A stretch of 22,597 nucleotides of DNA. It comes from a bacterium. GTDB lineage: Bacteria; B130-G9. The stretch spans positions 1 to 22,597 of the forward strand of contig JAGHCW010000164.1 in assembly GCA_021160245.1 (NCBI GenBank), given 5' to 3'. Both the position numbers and the translations under genes were made by a program. Below, piece after piece: positions 14,530 to 22,597 of the stretch (positions are counted from its first letter, which is position 1; each line of letters starts with the position of its first letter). The notes beneath the pieces are model-generated. The model saw only the letters and a list, made by a program, of their open reading frames with translations. It was not told the DNA's origin and made no database searches.

Positions 14530-15615
14530 TCAATACTCTAGAAATAGCCTCCCCCACTTCGTCTTCAGCGCCTCTTTGACTCGTTTTTTGCCCACGAAGG
14601 GATACCAGTACCAGTCGTGATAGATGATTGAGGCGGCATAGGACCAGGGGGCGAGGAACGTGCGGAGTAGGAACTTCTCGGCAAAGTGAAGTGGACCCCA
14701 ATATAGCGCCTTTTGCCCGCGGCTGGCGAGTGTATTTGCGTCCTTTTTGAAGTGCCAGTTTACCTCGGACACGTCCTCTCCGACTATCTCTATCTCGTTG
14801 AAGTCTCCGCAGCCGAGGCCTTTGTCGTGCGCGGTGCGGATGAACCTGAGCTGCAATGGGTCCATGCCCATCATGTGGGCGGAGACGGCGTCGATGGCGA
14901 CGAGGTCTGAGCTGGCGAGAATGTAGTCCTTCACGTGCGGGACCATACACCTGGGCCCGGGGCCGTCGCCCGCGCATGTGCCGTCCATCACGGCGAAAAG
15001 GCCGGGGTGTATCTCTTTTTGGATCGTCAGAAGGTCAACGAGCGTCTCGTGTATGACGGAATGCGTCCAGTGCCTTTTTTCGTGCAATAGGCCGCCGAAA
15101 GCGTTTTTCATGGCGCCCGTCATCGTGGTGAAGATGTGCGTCTTGATCGTTGGGAGCTGAATTATGTTACTGCCGATGAGTCGCTTGGGTATCTGGATGC
15201 CGCTCTTGAAGATGTCGAGCAGCGCGAGCATTTCGCCTTTTGGGTGGTAGGTGACCCACTCCTCGTCTTTCTCATAAAGATGGATGTTGCGAATGTCGTA
15301 TTTCTCGAGGACGGGTTTGTGTTTGTTTGCGACCTCGCCCGTCTTGGCGGAGACGACGACCGTGCGGTTGTGTGCGCCATAAAGCGATTCGGCGGGGTAG
15401 CCGTCATCAAGCATCGTCTTGATAACGCCCTCGAGTTGCCAGGGCGTGGTTGAGCAGGCCGGATAGAAGACTTGCCATGAGACGTTTATCTTCAGCGCCG
15501 TCTCTTTGTCTTTTGGCAGATGCTCCTCGTAATTGGCCATCCGCATTAACTTGCCATAATCCTCAAGAACCGTGCCCGGCTCCGTCTTCATAACCGCAAC
15601 TACTGACTTTGCCAT
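14530..15615 (-). CDS. DUF362 family protein
   Basis: 361 residues from the ATG at 15615, which has GGAAGGGGAA just upstream; an ATG 22 codons earlier lies inside the previous gene and lacks such a site. DUF362 signatures: KINVSWQVFYPACSTTPWQLEGVI (N-terminal), LPTIKTHIFTTMTGAMKNAFGG (central) and DGTCAGDGPGPR followed by SSDLVAIDAVSAHMMGMDP. The family often carries an attached ferredoxin domain; none is present here. Its biochemical role is not established, though members occur in anaerobes near redox and cofactor genes. The C-terminal 70 residues are rich in Trp and Tyr. It follows the LeuD-like gene by 13 bases and is probably in its operon. Confidence 0.87.
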   Translation of the reverse strand: MAKSVVAVMKTEPGTVLEDYGKLMRMANYEEHLPKDKETALKINVSWQVFYPACSTTPWQLEGVIKTMLDDGYPAESLYGAHNRTVVVSAKTGEVANKHKPVLEKYDIRNIHLYEKDEEWVTYHPKGEMLALLDIFKSGIQIPKRLIGSNIIQLPTIKTHIFTTMTGAMKNAFGGLLHEKRHWTHSVIHETLVDLLTIQKEIHPGLFAVMDGTCAGDGPGPRCMVPHVKDYILASSDLVAIDAVSAHMMGMDPLQLRFIRTAHDKGLGCGDFNEIEIVGEDVSEVNWHFKKDANTLASRGQKALYWGPLHFAEKFLLRTFLAPWSYAASIIYHDWYWYPFVGKKRVKEALKTKWGRLFLEY

Positions 15616-15628
15616 ATTCCCCTTCCTT

Positions 15629-16210
15629 TCAGCGCCATTGCCGTGTTGTCTTTGCGAATTCGAATAAGCCCCCCGCCTCAATGATCGAGAGCAGCACCGG
15701 CTGCAGAGGCCTACACAATATAGTCATTTCTGCGGCAGATCCTGTTGTGACCTCGCCGCCTTTCAGGTTAATCGACAGTTCCTCGCCATCCTTCAGGCTC
15801 TCAAAGACAGCTCTTGCGTTCGCTTGAGCGCCGTCAAACGACAGTATCGCCATGCCGGAGTTGATCGCATTCCGGAAGTATATCGGCGCGAATGATTCCG
15901 CGAGAATTGCCTTGATTCCGAGAGCGCTGAAGCAATCGACCGCCTGTTGGCGCGATGACCCGGCGCCGAAATTGCTGCCAACGACGAGTATCTGGCGCTT
16001 CTTCGCCTCGCTCGGGAAATGCTGCCATCCCGGAAGATTGCCAAACGCGAATTGGGCCATCTCTGAGGAGTCGGTAATGTGGAGATGTGCGTTGTGAAAT
16101 ATCATGTCGGTATCGATGTTGTCGATTAAGGCGCCTTTTGCATCTTTTATGAAACATGCGCTGCCGGCTATTCGTTTTTCGAGGATTGCCTTCAAGCTCG
16201 ACTTTGTCAT
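15629..16210 (-). CDS. leuD: 3-isopropylmalate/homoaconitate dehydratase small subunit (LeuD family)
   Basis: 193 residues. The swivelling-domain signatures are DNIDTDMIFHNAHL (30-43) and VGSNFGAGSSRQQAV (77-91), the second being the substrate-phosphate/carboxylate loop (usually GCGSSREHA; here the Cys is Ala and Glu-His is Gln-Gln). The subunit pairs with the large subunit to isomerise 2- and 3-isopropylmalate in leucine biosynthesis, or homocitrate in related enzymes. The variant loop resembles archaeal-type or paralogous hydro-lyases rather than canonical enterobacterial LeuD, so the substrate is not certain. It lies 105 bases after the large subunit gene. Confidence 0.82.
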   Translation of the reverse strand: MTKSSLKAILEKRIAGSACFIKDAKGALIDNIDTDMIFHNAHLHITDSSEMAQFAFGNLPGWQHFPSEAKKRQILVVGSNFGAGSSRQQAVDCFSALGIKAILAESFAPIYFRNAINSGMAILSFDGAQANARAVFESLKDGEELSINLKGGEVTTGSAAEMTILCRPLQPVLLSIIEAGGLFEFAKTTRQWR

Positions 16211-16315
16211 ATAATTTTGCCTGCTCTTAGTTGTCCAATTTATGGCTGGCTCGTGAGCCCGACAGAGACTGCCAACCGACGACCACTTGTGCAGGTTGGA
16301 AAGCTCGCAAAATGC

Positions 16316-17569
16316 CTATTCTGGGACACGTATCTCACCATAAATAGCGGAATATGCCGCGACGACAGGGCCTGTAAGATATGTATCTCCGGCGCCCTGC
16401 TTGCCGGGGAAGTTACGGTTGCCGGTGCTTAATTGCACCTCCCCTTTGCCGGTCATGCCGACCTGTCCGGCTGCACAGCCCGCACAGCCCTGGCTTATAA
16501 TGATGGCGCCCGCGTCGTAGAGCTTCGCGAGTACCCCATCCTTCAGGAGCCGACCATAGATCGCCTTTGTGGCTGGGGCAACCCTGAACATGACACGACT
16601 TTTCACCTTGCGGCCCTCAAGGATATTCGCCGCAAGGCTAATGTCCTCATAGCGCCCGTTTGTGCAGGAACCAATCAGAACCGAGTCTATCTGCGTCCCG
16701 GCCACCTCCGAGGCGTTCACGACAGAGCATGGATTTCCGGGCAGCGCGACCTTCGGCTGCAAGTCTGAGATATTGATGCTCATTTTTTTGCAGTACTTCG
16801 CCTTGGAATCTGGCGATGTTATGAGGTCTGCGTGGTTGGTTCCGACCGTTCCAAGCTTCTCTATGATCTCGTCGTTCGGCGGTATTAGCCCGGCGACGCC
16901 CCCCGCCTCGGTAGTAAGGCTGGAGAGAGTTATACGGCCAGAGAGGTCCAGCGTATCGACCGCCTCGCCTCGGACCTCGACAGCCTTGCCCAGCGCGCCC
17001 GCAGGCCCGAGTGTGCGGAGCATAAGAAGCGCGACATCCTTTGGTGTTGTCGGGTAGTCAAAGCTGCCCTGAAGCTCGATGAGAATGGACTCGGGGACCT
17101 GGAACCAGACCTTTCGCATCTTAAACGCGAACGCTATGTCCCGATCGCCCATGCCGAGGCCCAGCGCGCCGATTGCGCCGACGAGATTCAGATGGCTGTC
17201 GGTGCCAACGACTGTTGAACCCGGAACGCAGTGCCCCTCGTCCATGATAACATGGGAGCCGATGCCGCCATCCACGTCGTAAACGCGGATTCCCTGCTTG
17301 CTCGCAAATTGTCGGATAATGTGCTGGTTATTTGCGTAACCGATTGTATTCGCAGGCGCCTGGCAGTCAAACGTGAAGAGCGTTTGGGACGGCTTTTGAA
17401 CAGGGCTCTCCGGATACTCACACTCAAGGTGCTTGATGACGTTTGCGCCGCCGAAATCGCGCGCGGTTACAAGGTCAAGCGATAGCCAGACGACGTCTCC
17501 GGGCTTCACACTGGTCTTTGTATGAGCGCCTACGATTTTCTCAACTAGTGTATGTGCCAAATGCCGCAA
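16316..17569 (-). CDS. leuC: 3-isopropylmalate/homoaconitate dehydratase large subunit (LeuC family)
   Basis: 417 residues, the length of the LeuC2/HacA branch, shorter than the roughly 465 of enterobacterial LeuC. The [4Fe-4S] ligands are Cys302 (IGSCTNG), Cys362 and Cys365 (GCAGC). Other motifs: GTDSHLNLVGAIGALGLGMGD (122-142) and STGNRNFPGKQGA (381-393). With the LeuD-like subunit it forms an aconitase-superfamily hydro-lyase. The start is TTG; the first (17569) abuts GAGAGG and another three codons later has better spacing, so the true N-terminus may be three residues shorter. It lies 37 bases after the UDP-xylose synthase-like gene, so it may be read through from the polysaccharide genes. 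Confidence 0.9.
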   Translation of the reverse strand: MRHLAHTLVEKIVGAHTKTSVKPGDVVWLSLDLVTARDFGGANVIKHLECEYPESPVQKPSQTLFTFDCQAPANTIGYANNQHIIRQFASKQGIRVYDVDGGIGSHVIMDEGHCVPGSTVVGTDSHLNLVGAIGALGLGMGDRDIAFAFKMRKVWFQVPESILIELQGSFDYPTTPKDVALLMLRTLGPAGALGKAVEVRGEAVDTLDLSGRITLSSLTTEAGGVAGLIPPNDEIIEKLGTVGTNHADLITSPDSKAKYCKKMSINISDLQPKVALPGNPCSVVNASEVAGTQIDSVLIGSCTNGRYEDISLAANILEGRKVKSRVMFRVAPATKAIYGRLLKDGVLAKLYDAGAIIISQGCAGCAAGQVGMTGKGEVQLSTGNRNFPGKQGAGDTYLTGPVVAAYSAIYGEIRVPE

Positions 17570-17606
17570 CCTCTCTCATCAGAATCCGAAACACCGACGG
17601 CTTCTC

Positions 17607-18551
17607 TTATCTGGGATCACTTTTAACTTGTGCTTTGAACCACTCCAGTGTTAGCGCGAGGCCATCTTGAAGGGAGACAATGGGCTCCCAGTCAAGCAGA
17701 CGTTTCGCCTTTGCGATATTCGGCCTACGCAGCTTCGGATCGTCAATGGGGAGCTCCTCGTAAACAATGCCCGCGCGGTTGCCCGTCATCTCGTTGATTC
17801 TTTTTGCGAACTCCAAGATTGACATCTCAGATGGATTGCCGACGTTCACAGGCGTCGTCTCGTCTGACATCATCAAGCGAAAAAGACCTTCGACAAGGTC
17901 TGACACGTAGCAAAAAGAACGGGTCTGCTGGCCATCACCATAGATGGTCAGAGGTTTTCCGGTCAGCGCTTGGCAAGCGAAGTTCGGAACCACACGGCCA
18001 TCGTTGAGTCGCATTCTCGGTCCGAATGTATTGAATATCCTGGAGATTCTGATCTTGACCGAGTAATAGCGGTGATAGGCCATCGTAATCGCCTCAGCAA
18101 AGCGCTTGGCCTCGTCATAGACGGCCCGGGGGCCGATGGGATTCACATTGCCCCAATAACTCTCCTCCTGGGGATGAATCTCTGGATCGCCGTAAACCTC
18201 CGAGGTTGAGGCGAGCAAGAATGTCGAGTCCTTGGCTTTTGCCAGTTCCAATAGGTTGAATGTTCCCCAAGCTCCTACTTTCATCGTCTCGATGGGGAGT
18301 TTCAGATAGTCAATTGGGCTGGCCGGACTTGCCAGATGGAATATGAAGTCGATCTTCCCTGCGACTTGTACGGGTCCCGTTACGTCATGTTCGACGAATG
18401 TGAATTTATCGCTCTTGATTTGAGCGATATTGTCCATCGAGCCCGTAAGGAGATTATCCATGCATACGACTTCATGGCCTTTCTTCAGCAGATACTCGCA
18501 CAGATGCGAGCCTATTAAACCTGCTCCTCCTGCGACAAGTGTTCTTGGCAT
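17607..18551 (-). CDS. uxs: NAD-dependent epimerase/dehydratase, UDP-xylose synthase (UDP-glucuronate decarboxylase) type
   Basis: 314 residues, an extended short-chain dehydrogenase. [10 protein letters not shown] (8-17) binds [12 protein letters not shown] (115-123) and YDEAKR (145-150) supply the catalytic Ser/Thr and Tyr-x3-Lys. [11 protein letters not shown] (72-82) and [14 protein letters not shown] are typical of UDP-glucuronate decarboxylases, which make UDP-xylose. The upstream gene, five bases away, encodes the enzyme that makes UDP-glucuronate, so the two should act in sequence to supply a pentose for an exported glycan. Confidence 0.9.
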   Translation of the reverse strand: MPRTLVAGGAGLIGSHLCEYLLKKGHEVVCMDNLLTGSMDNIAQIKSDKFTFVEHDVTGPVQVAGKIDFIFHLASPASPIDYLKLPIETMKVGAWGTFNLLELAKAKDSTFLLASTSEVYGDPEIHPQEESYWGNVNPIGPRAVYDEAKRFAEAITMAYHRYYSVKIRISRIFNTFGPRMRLNDGRVVPNFACQALTGKPLTIYGDGQQTRSFCYVSDLVEGLFRLMMSDETTPVNVGNPSEMSILEFAKRINEMTGNRAGIVYEELPIDDPKLRRPNIAKAKRLLDWEPIVSLQDGLALTLEWFKAQVKSDPR

Positions 18552-18556
18552 CCTGT

Positions 18557-19858
18557 TTATTCTCCCGTCCCTATACCCATACCGTAATACTCGAATCCAA
18601 GCCCTTTCATTCGGCGAACGCTGTATATGTTTCGGCCGTCAAATACGATTGGAGTTCGCATTAGGCTCAAGACTTTCTCGAAGTTAAGTAGTCTAAACTC
18701 GTTCCACTCGGTGATAAGAAGCATCGCATCGGCGCCCTCGGTCGCCTCGTAAGCGTTTTGACAATAGACGATGTCTGGATATATTTTCTTAACTTTGTCC
18801 ATCGCGGCCGGGTCGTATGCTCGGACTTTGGCCTTCTGCTTGAGAAGCGACTCGATGATCTCCAGTGATTTTGCATCTCGAATGTCGTCGGTATTTGGCT
18901 TGAACGCCAATCCCAACATCGCGAAGACCTTTCCGTCCAGTGAGGCAAATTGCTTCTCAATCTTCTTGAGGATTTGGGAGCTTCGCTTCGCGTTAATGCT
19001 CATAACTGCATCTAAAAGGGTGGAGTCGCCACCGACCTTTCTGACGGTGTGAGCCAAGGAGCTGCTGTCTTTAGGGAAGCATGATCCTCCATAGCCGAGG
19101 CCCGGTTGCAGAAAGAGACCGCCAATCCTAGCGTCAGTGCCCATGCCCTTTGCAACCTGGTTGACATCGGCATTCGCCAGCTCGCAGAGGTCAGAGATCA
19201 TGTTGATGAACGATATCTTCGTGGCTAGGAAGGCGTTAGAAGCGTATTTGATGATCTCTGCGCTGTGAACGTCGGTGATGATCATCGGGCGCTCCAGCAC
19301 CGCATATAGCTCCAGAAGCTTCATAGCGACGTTCTTGCTCGGCGCGCCTATCACGATTCTGTCCGGCATGAGTGTATCTTTTATCGCCGAGCCCTCGCGA
19401 AGGAACTCAGGATTAGATACCACGTCAAAATCGACGTCTTTGCGCTTATTGGTCTCAATGATCTCCCGAACCAAATCACCGGTTCCGACCGGAACGGTGC
19501 TTTTGTTGACGACGATCTTGTAGTCATCAATCCACTCAGCAATGCCCATCGCAACGCTCTGGACAAAGCTTAGGTCTGTCTCGCCATTATCCTTTGGCGG
19601 TGTGTTCACGCCAATGAAGATGATATCCGATTCTCGGACACCGCTCTTTAGGTTCGTTGTAAAGGAGAGCCTTCCATCCTTCTTGTTGTGAACAACCATC
19701 TCCTTGAGACCGGGCTCAAAGATGGGCATTATCCCCTTATTCAGATTCTCGATCTTTGCCTCGTCGATATCGACGCAGATTACGTCATTGCCTAGGTCCG
19801 CAAAAACCGCGCCAGTAACAAGCCCTACATAACCAACACCTACAACACAGATATTCAT
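18557..19858 (-). CDS. ugd: UDP-glucose 6-dehydrogenase
   Basis: 433 residues, full length. [18 protein letters not shown] (6-23) is the NAD-binding Rossmann start; INTPP-like GVNTPP (83-88), [11 protein letters not shown] (149-159), [12 protein letters not shown] (253-264, with catalytic Cys260) and [15 protein letters not shown] are all present. The enzyme oxidises UDP-glucose twice to UDP-glucuronate using NAD. It sits directly before the UDP-xylose synthase-like gene and 36 bases after the kinase gene, in a run of sugar-nucleotide genes that starts with a polyprenyl-phosphate sugar transferase. Confidence 0.96.
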   Translation of the reverse strand: MNICVVGVGYVGLVTGAVFADLGNDVICVDIDEAKIENLNKGIMPIFEPGLKEMVVHNKKDGRLSFTTNLKSGVRESDIIFIGVNTPPKDNGETDLSFVQSVAMGIAEWIDDYKIVVNKSTVPVGTGDLVREIIETNKRKDVDFDVVSNPEFLREGSAIKDTLMPDRIVIGAPSKNVAMKLLELYAVLERPMIITDVHSAEIIKYASNAFLATKISFINMISDLCELANADVNQVAKGMGTDARIGGLFLQPGLGYGGSCFPKDSSSLAHTVRKVGGDSTLLDAVMSINAKRSSQILKKIEKQFASLDGKVFAMLGLAFKPNTDDIRDAKSLEIIESLLKQKAKVRAYDPAAMDKVKKIYPDIVYCQNAYEATEGADAMLLITEWNEFRLLNFEKVLSLMRTPIVFDGRNIYSVRRMKGLGFEYYGMGIGTGE

Positions 19859-19894
19859 CAGAGTCTCCGAACACTCATATATTATGGATTTGGG

Positions 19895-20827
19895 CTAGTT
19901 AAGTCTAGCCACATCAACTTCTGACTTAATTATGTAAACGTCTTCATATCTGCAAAGTTCTGTTCCCCTAGTCAAAGCTGTCGCAGCTCCGGCGGCAACT
20001 CCCACCCTCAAACTCTCGCAAACCGAAAGGCCCCTATCGAGCCCCAAGAGGAATCCTGCTACTAGAGAATCCCCCGAGCCCACCGGGCTAACCGCCTTGA
20101 TTGGAGGTGGCTTTGCGAGGAAGGTACCCTCATCGCAGACAAGAAGAGCACCCTCTGAGCCCATTGACGCCAGGACGTTCTCGACGCCGGCTGTCCTTAC
20201 TATATCCACGGCGGAGAGTATCGCGTCAATGCCCTTAACCTCGTGGCCAACGAGGCGCTGAAGCTCATGGCTGTTTGGCTTTATCATAAATGGCTTGGCT
20301 TCAATACCATGCTTCAGCAGTTCGCCATCGGCATCTATAACCACTTTCTGGCTCTTCCCCTTGGCCATAAGAGCAATGTCCCGATATACATCTTTGGGGA
20401 CCCCCGGAGGCGCGCTACCAGAGATAGCGAAGAATCCCGGCGCGAACTCGTGTTCTTGAAGTTTCTTCAGAAGCAGTTCATATTCACCTTGGGTCGCCTG
20501 TGGCCCTCCTGCGTTCAGGGCCGTTATTGAATTCGTCCTTAAGTCTCGGACGACCACGTTGATTCTAGTCTCGGTGCTGAGGTGAACGAAATCGGTTCTC
20601 ACTCCCGCCAGTTCGAGGCGATCCTCCAGCTCCTGTCCGGCATAGCCGCCAGCGAAGCCAAAAGCAATGGTATCACCACCAAGCTCGACCAAGACCCTTG
20701 ATACGTCCACGCCTTTGCCAGCAGCAAAATGTCTCTCCGAGACGACTCGGTTTGCGTCGTCGATGTTCAGCTCTCGAACGACGATTGAGCGGTCGATGGC
20801 CGGGTTCAGTGTAAGTGTATGAATCAT
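19895..20827 (-). CDS. pfkB: PfkB-family sugar kinase, 1-phosphofructokinase / tagatose-6-phosphate kinase type
   Basis: 310 residues. The start MIHTLTLNPAIDRSI, AAGKGVDVSRVL (35-46), ISGSAPPGVP (135-144) and PVGSGDSLVAGF (248-259, catalytic base Asp253) define the 1-phosphofructokinase/LacC branch of the ribokinase superfamily; the more usual form of the second motif is GKGINVSR. It phosphorylates a hexose phosphate with ATP in the cytoplasm. No PTS genes are near, so a fructose-uptake role is not supported. It overlaps the sugar transferase gene by ATGA and is likely translated with it. Confidence 0.88.
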   Translation of the reverse strand: MIHTLTLNPAIDRSIVVRELNIDDANRVVSERHFAAGKGVDVSRVLVELGGDTIAFGFAGGYAGQELEDRLELAGVRTDFVHLSTETRINVVVRDLRTNSITALNAGGPQATQGEYELLLKKLQEHEFAPGFFAISGSAPPGVPKDVYRDIALMAKGKSQKVVIDADGELLKHGIEAKPFMIKPNSHELQRLVGHEVKGIDAILSAVDIVRTAGVENVLASMGSEGALLVCDEGTFLAKPPPIKAVSPVGSGDSLVAGFLLGLDRGLSVCESLRVGVAAGAATALTRGTELCRYEDVYIIKSEVDVARLN

Positions 20828-22230
20828 CAGTAAGCGTTCTTCTGGTTGAATACTCTGGCAACCGTTAAATACAGTATCTTGACATCCAACGACATTGACC
20901 AGTTCTCAATATAATAGAGGTCACTCTTAAGCCGCTTGCGCAGCGATGTATCGCCACGCCAGCCGTTGACTTGAGCCAGACCGGTCAATCCGGACTTCAC
21001 CTTGTGGCGCAGCATATATTGGGGAATTGTGTTGCCAAACTCCTCAACAAACGCCGGCTGTTCGGGCCTGGGACCGACTATGCTCATATCGCCCTTGAGC
21101 ACGTTGTAGAATTGAGGGAACTCATCAATGCTGAAGCGCCTCAAGAATGCCCCGAACCTCGTCACTCTTGGATCATTCTTCCTCGTCCACTCGCGCCCCA
21201 TTTGATCGGCGCCGTCAACCATCGTTCTAAATTTGTACATCATGAACGATTTACCGTCCAATCCCATTCGCGTTTGCCTGTAAAACACAGGTCCCCTCGA
21301 CGTTAGCTTAACCAACAATGAAACAAGCAGTATCGCCGGCGATAATAATATGAGGGCCATCATCGACAGAAGGAGGTCCATCAGACGCTTAACCTTGTGC
21401 TTGTATCCCGAAAGTGGGGTATAAGTCAAGTTGACAATTGGTATGCCATCGATTTCTTCAACGTAAGACCTCAGCATAATGTGCTGGAGGATATCGGGAG
21501 CTATTTTTATGTCCACGAGTGTGTCTTTGAGTTCATTAAGGAGCTTCGTGAGCGTTCTGTAGTCAGAAAGCTGCAATGTAATGAGTATCTGGTCTGCGCT
21601 GAGCTCGGCCGTCAGCCGCTTTGTCTCCGAGATACGCCCCACGATCTTCACGTCCTCAACGACGCGTTCACCGATTCGCCTTGTATTATCCAAGACGCCT
21701 ACGATCTTAAGGCCCGTGTAAGGATTCTCCTGAATGCGGCGGATGAGGGTCTTGGCCAGCTCGCCGCTACCAACCACAAGGAGCCGCCGGAGATTAAAAC
21801 CAGCCTTGCGAAGACGCGCCAGCACCGCCCGCAGCAGCATTCGGAACGAGGCGATTGCGATAACGTCCAGAAAGAGGAATATGAGCAACACTCCTCTGGA
21901 AAAAAGGTAATCGCGATAGAGATAGCCCAATCCCATCAAGACAAATGTCGCAAGAAACACGACATAGATGATCCTGAAGAACTCGTCAATCCTGGGCATG
22001 AGTCGCCTCGGCGCATATAGCCCCGCGAGCCCGAAAGCGATCGTCCATGTAATTGAGATGACGGAGAACACAAATGGATTCGTGTAAAGGTCGGCGTCTG
22101 GAATCCCAGCCGGGGCGTCAAACACAGTGTGGAATCTGATGTAGTAGGCCGCAATAAAAGCGCCACAAGTCGCCGCGATATCGCAACCTGCAAATAATCC
22201 GAGAACAACTCGGTGATGCTCTTTTAGCAT
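20827..22230 (-). CDS. Polyprenyl-phosphate hexose-1-phosphate transferase (WbaP/WcaJ type)
   Basis: 467 residues. Four to five N-terminal membrane spans (about 8-130) are followed by a Rossmann-like CoA-binding-type domain (LLVVGSGELAKTLIRR, about 150-165) and the C-terminal catalytic domain (about 275-467) with KRLMDLLLS, GPVFYRQTRMG, YKFRTM, IDEFPQFYNVLKGDMSIVGPRP and GLTGLAQVNGWRGDT. The enzyme transfers a hexose-1-phosphate from UDP-sugar to undecaprenyl phosphate at the cytoplasmic membrane, starting an exopolysaccharide or capsule unit. It heads the minus-strand gene run. The ribosome site (GTGAGG) is close to the ATG. The sugar (glucose or galactose) cannot be told from sequence by eye. 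Confidence 0.93.
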   Translation of the reverse strand: MLKEHHRVVLGLFAGCDIAATCGAFIAAYYIRFHTVFDAPAGIPDADLYTNPFVFSVISITWTIAFGLAGLYAPRRLMPRIDEFFRIIYVVFLATFVLMGLGYLYRDYLFSRGVLLIFLFLDVIAIASFRMLLRAVLARLRKAGFNLRRLLVVGSGELAKTLIRRIQENPYTGLKIVGVLDNTRRIGERVVEDVKIVGRISETKRLTAELSADQILITLQLSDYRTLTKLLNELKDTLVDIKIAPDILQHIMLRSYVEEIDGIPIVNLTYTPLSGYKHKVKRLMDLLLSMMALILLSPAILLVSLLVKLTSRGPVFYRQTRMGLDGKSFMMYKFRTMVDGADQMGREWTRKNDPRVTRFGAFLRRFSIDEFPQFYNVLKGDMSIVGPRPEQPAFVEEFGNTIPQYMLRHKVKSGLTGLAQVNGWRGDTSLRKRLKSDLYYIENWSMSLDVKILYLTVARVFNQKNAY

Positions 22231-22597
22231 TGCCTCACATCCGTAGGTTCACAAAGCCAGCTCGGCTCTTTTCACTCTTATACGCTATCCGGCCAACAGA
22301 TGCACCCGAATCCGGGCACATGCCGCCCCCCTTCTGACAATATAACACACCGGCGCCAAACTTCCTTTCGCCTTAACGATGATAAGAATTCCGCGGCGTC
22401 ATGTCAACGGCGAGGCGCCCCGGAGATCAGATTGGGCTGCGCGCCTCTAGTTTTTTGGAGTGCTGTGGCTGTGCGTCCTGAAAGCTGTGTATTGTCCGAG
22501 TTGGTGAAAGGCCAATCCGTTAGCCCAAAGGCATGGGAACGGTAACCTTTATCTTGGGAGCGTATCAGTAATGATGGGTTCTAAGCGCAGATAGGAA
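22231..22597. other. Intergenic region upstream of the sugar transferase gene
   Basis: No convincing gene is seen in these 367 bases on either strand. On the minus strand TATATT near 22340 could be a -10 element, but no -35 stands at the right distance. A GC-rich hairpin with a T tract (22412-22456) lies here. The right edge cuts any feature that continues beyond. Confidence 0.4.
22412..22456 (+). terminator. Hairpin with T6 tract, terminator-like on the plus strand
   Basis: GAGGCGC (22412-22418) pairs with GCGCCTC (22441-22447), with an inner CCC/GGG pairing, and TTTTTT follows three bases later (22451-22456). The loop is long and somewhat asymmetric. No plus-strand gene ends just before it, so it may stop antisense transcription from the polysaccharide region, or be chance. 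Confidence 0.3.

Noticed and set aside
14713-15453. Several plus-strand frames of 60-105 residues
   Set aside because: They are antisense to the DUF362 gene, whose family motifs are clear.
21397-22020. 207-residue plus-strand frame
   Set aside because: It is antisense to the sugar transferase gene and shows only mirror-image codon bias.
1-22597. CRISPR array
   Set aside because: No regularly spaced direct repeats of 25-40 bases were seen on reading; the gene-free stretches are too short to hold more than a few units.

Overview
The window looks like a piece of chromosome from an anaerobic, Gram-negative-type bacterium of moderate GC content. The pointers are a sodium/proton-pumping ferredoxin:NAD oxidoreductase (Rnf) cluster, a radical SAM enzyme, a DUF362 protein and an exopolysaccharide operon starting with a polyprenyl-phosphate sugar transferase. 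I cannot name the lineage. No rRNA, tRNA, CRISPR array, insertion sequence or phage gene was seen.

Layout. (1) 1-1412, minus strand: a radical SAM protein cut by the left edge, and upstream of it a small protein with weak FlgM-like character behind a sigma-28-type promoter. (2) 1545-9398, plus strand: eight tightly packed genes that read as a derived type III-D-like CRISPR effector. They encode a degenerate Cas10-like large subunit, a Cas7-Csx10(Cas5) fusion, a small helical protein, a Cas7 with a C-terminal winged-helix-like extension, an SSO1426-type Cas7, a Csx19-like protein, a fourth Cas7 with an insertion, and a second small helical protein. A SagB-type nitroreductase (9395-10024) is joined to the last gene by an ATGA overlap. 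(3) 10090-12972, minus strand: rnfD-rnfG-rnfE-rnfA, without rnfC or rnfB. (4) 13139-14313, minus strand: an AbiE-type toxin-antitoxin remnant (antitoxin intact, toxin truncated) with a promoter beside a perfect 19-bp inverted repeat. (5) 14530-22230, minus strand: a seven-gene run encoding sugar transferase, PfkB-family kinase, UDP-glucose dehydrogenase, UDP-xylose synthase-like enzyme, LeuC- and LeuD-family subunits, and a DUF362 protein.

The main point of interest is region 2. By eye, the Cas10-like subunit has lost the HD nuclease motif, the first palm acidic motif and GGDD. None of the four Cas7 domains keeps an aspartate where Csm3 has its RNA-cleaving one. There is no Cas1, Cas2, Cas6, CARF effector or array nearby. 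If these readings hold, the locus encodes a guide-binding (or otherwise RNA-binding) multisubunit RAMP complex without recognisable nuclease or cyclase activity, with a flavin-dependent oxidoreductase in the same transcript and a radical SAM gene diverging upstream. The family assignments come from motif recognition; the functional inference is untested.
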